DNA of 52,845 bases. Origin: Candidatus Melainabacteria bacterium (GTDB lineage Bacteria > Cyanobacteriota > Vampirovibrionia > 2-02-FULL-35-15). Location: the NCBI GenBank assembly GCA_016201905.1, contig JACQBQ010000013.1:1-52845 (forward strand), given 5' to 3'. This document shows, in pieces, positions 52,747-52,845 of this stretch. Position 1 is the first letter of the stretch. The number at the start of each line of letters is the position of its first letter. The position numbers and the translations under genes were made by a program. The notes beneath the pieces are model-generated. The model did no database searches. It had not been told where the DNA came from and was given only the letters and a program-made list of their open reading frames with translations.

Positions 52747-52760
52747 CCGCCTGAAGGCGG
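52747..52760 (-). repeat. hairpin at the end of an IS200/IS605-like element
   Basis: CCGCC TGAA GGCGG lies directly downstream of the partial transposase stop. Subterminal hairpins at this place are the recognition ends of IS200/IS605 elements. The exact element border is not determined. Confidence 0.5.
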
Positions 52761-52761
52761 C

Positions 52762-52845
52762 TTAAGATCCGATCGTTATATCTTCTTCATCCTCCACATG
52801 ATTCTCTATATATTCCTTTATTTCTTCCTCTGTTATTGCTCCTAC
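52762..52845 (-). CDS. C-terminal end of IS200/IS605-type transposase (partial)
   Basis: The minus strand is open from the window edge to TAA (52764-52762) and encodes VGAITEEEIKEYIENHVEDE then EDITIGS. The TxExIKxYIE pattern is the usual C-terminus of the Y1 transposase TnpA (about 130-150 residues). Only 27 residues are in the window. The hairpin just after its stop agrees with this call. Confidence 0.55.
   Translation of the reverse strand, partial: VGAITEEEIKEYIENHVEDEEDITIGS

Noticed and set aside
1-52845. tRNA, rRNA or tmRNA genes
   Set aside because: I saw no cloverleaf with a conserved T-loop and no rRNA-like stretch on either strand.

Overview
This is a low-GC, gene-dense bacterial chromosomal window of about 52.8 kb with ordinary housekeeping genes, a surface-glycan operon and several accessory patches. 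A diderm (Gram-negative type) lifestyle is suggested by a MurE with the DNPR motif of meso-diaminopimelate ligases and by RodA. A NIL-domain 4Fe-4S ferredoxin and a short four-domain ribosomal protein S1 resemble those of the cyanobacterial lineage. No photosynthesis gene is present, so a non-photosynthetic relative of Cyanobacteria (Melainabacteria/Vampirovibrionia type) is my best but low-confidence guess. I saw no rRNA, tRNA or CRISPR array.

Layout. 1-8.5 kb: a minus-strand operon for an extracellular glycan (sugar-nucleotide transferase, asparagine synthetase, GDP-mannose dehydratase, three glycosyltransferases, two methyltransferases). 8.6-11.7 kb: a small membrane protein, a half-length DUF354-like protein and a TPR-YkgJ protein. 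11.9-16.5 kb: five lineage-specific proteins; two carry the same N-terminal IGQAP tag and F..FR..LR boxes and lie between two copies of a structured repeat. 16.6-18.4 kb: an MpaA-like carboxypeptidase and two divergent toxin-antitoxin pairs. 18.4-28.4 kb: murE, aroE, carB, ribF, an aspartase/fumarase and a NicO-type metal exporter. 28.5-34.1 kb: an AbiE-type toxin-antitoxin pair, a Cys-rich repeat protein, a methyltransferase, an unknown 341-residue protein, a ThiF/MoeB enzyme and a small exported protein. 34.1-42 kb: ferredoxin, rodA, rpsA, a LuxR-type regulator, fabF, a SpeD homologue without its catalytic serine, and purF. 42.2-45.6 kb: an HNH endonuclease, an orphan peptide-type ABC permease and a 32-residue-repeat protein. 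45.6-52.7 kb: an aminotransferase, hisB, two tiny membrane proteins, yhhQ, pyrG, gatC, a DNA glycosylase and a histidine kinase. The right edge holds the end of an IS200/IS605-like transposase gene.

Most striking is how repeats have entered genes. A family of palindromic elements (69-109 bp, ends GTCATTGCGAG/CTCGCAATGAC) occurs six times. One copy lies in frame inside carB and adds 23 codons, another supplies the last codons and stop of murE, and a third ends 12 bases before ribF. Separately, the 3' end of gatC is duplicated in frame around a 138-bp hairpin-bearing insert that now separates gatC from pyrG. The 3' end of the ABC permease gene likewise recurs beyond the repeat-protein gene. Together these suggest a genome in which short elements enter coding regions while reading frames and gene ends are kept.
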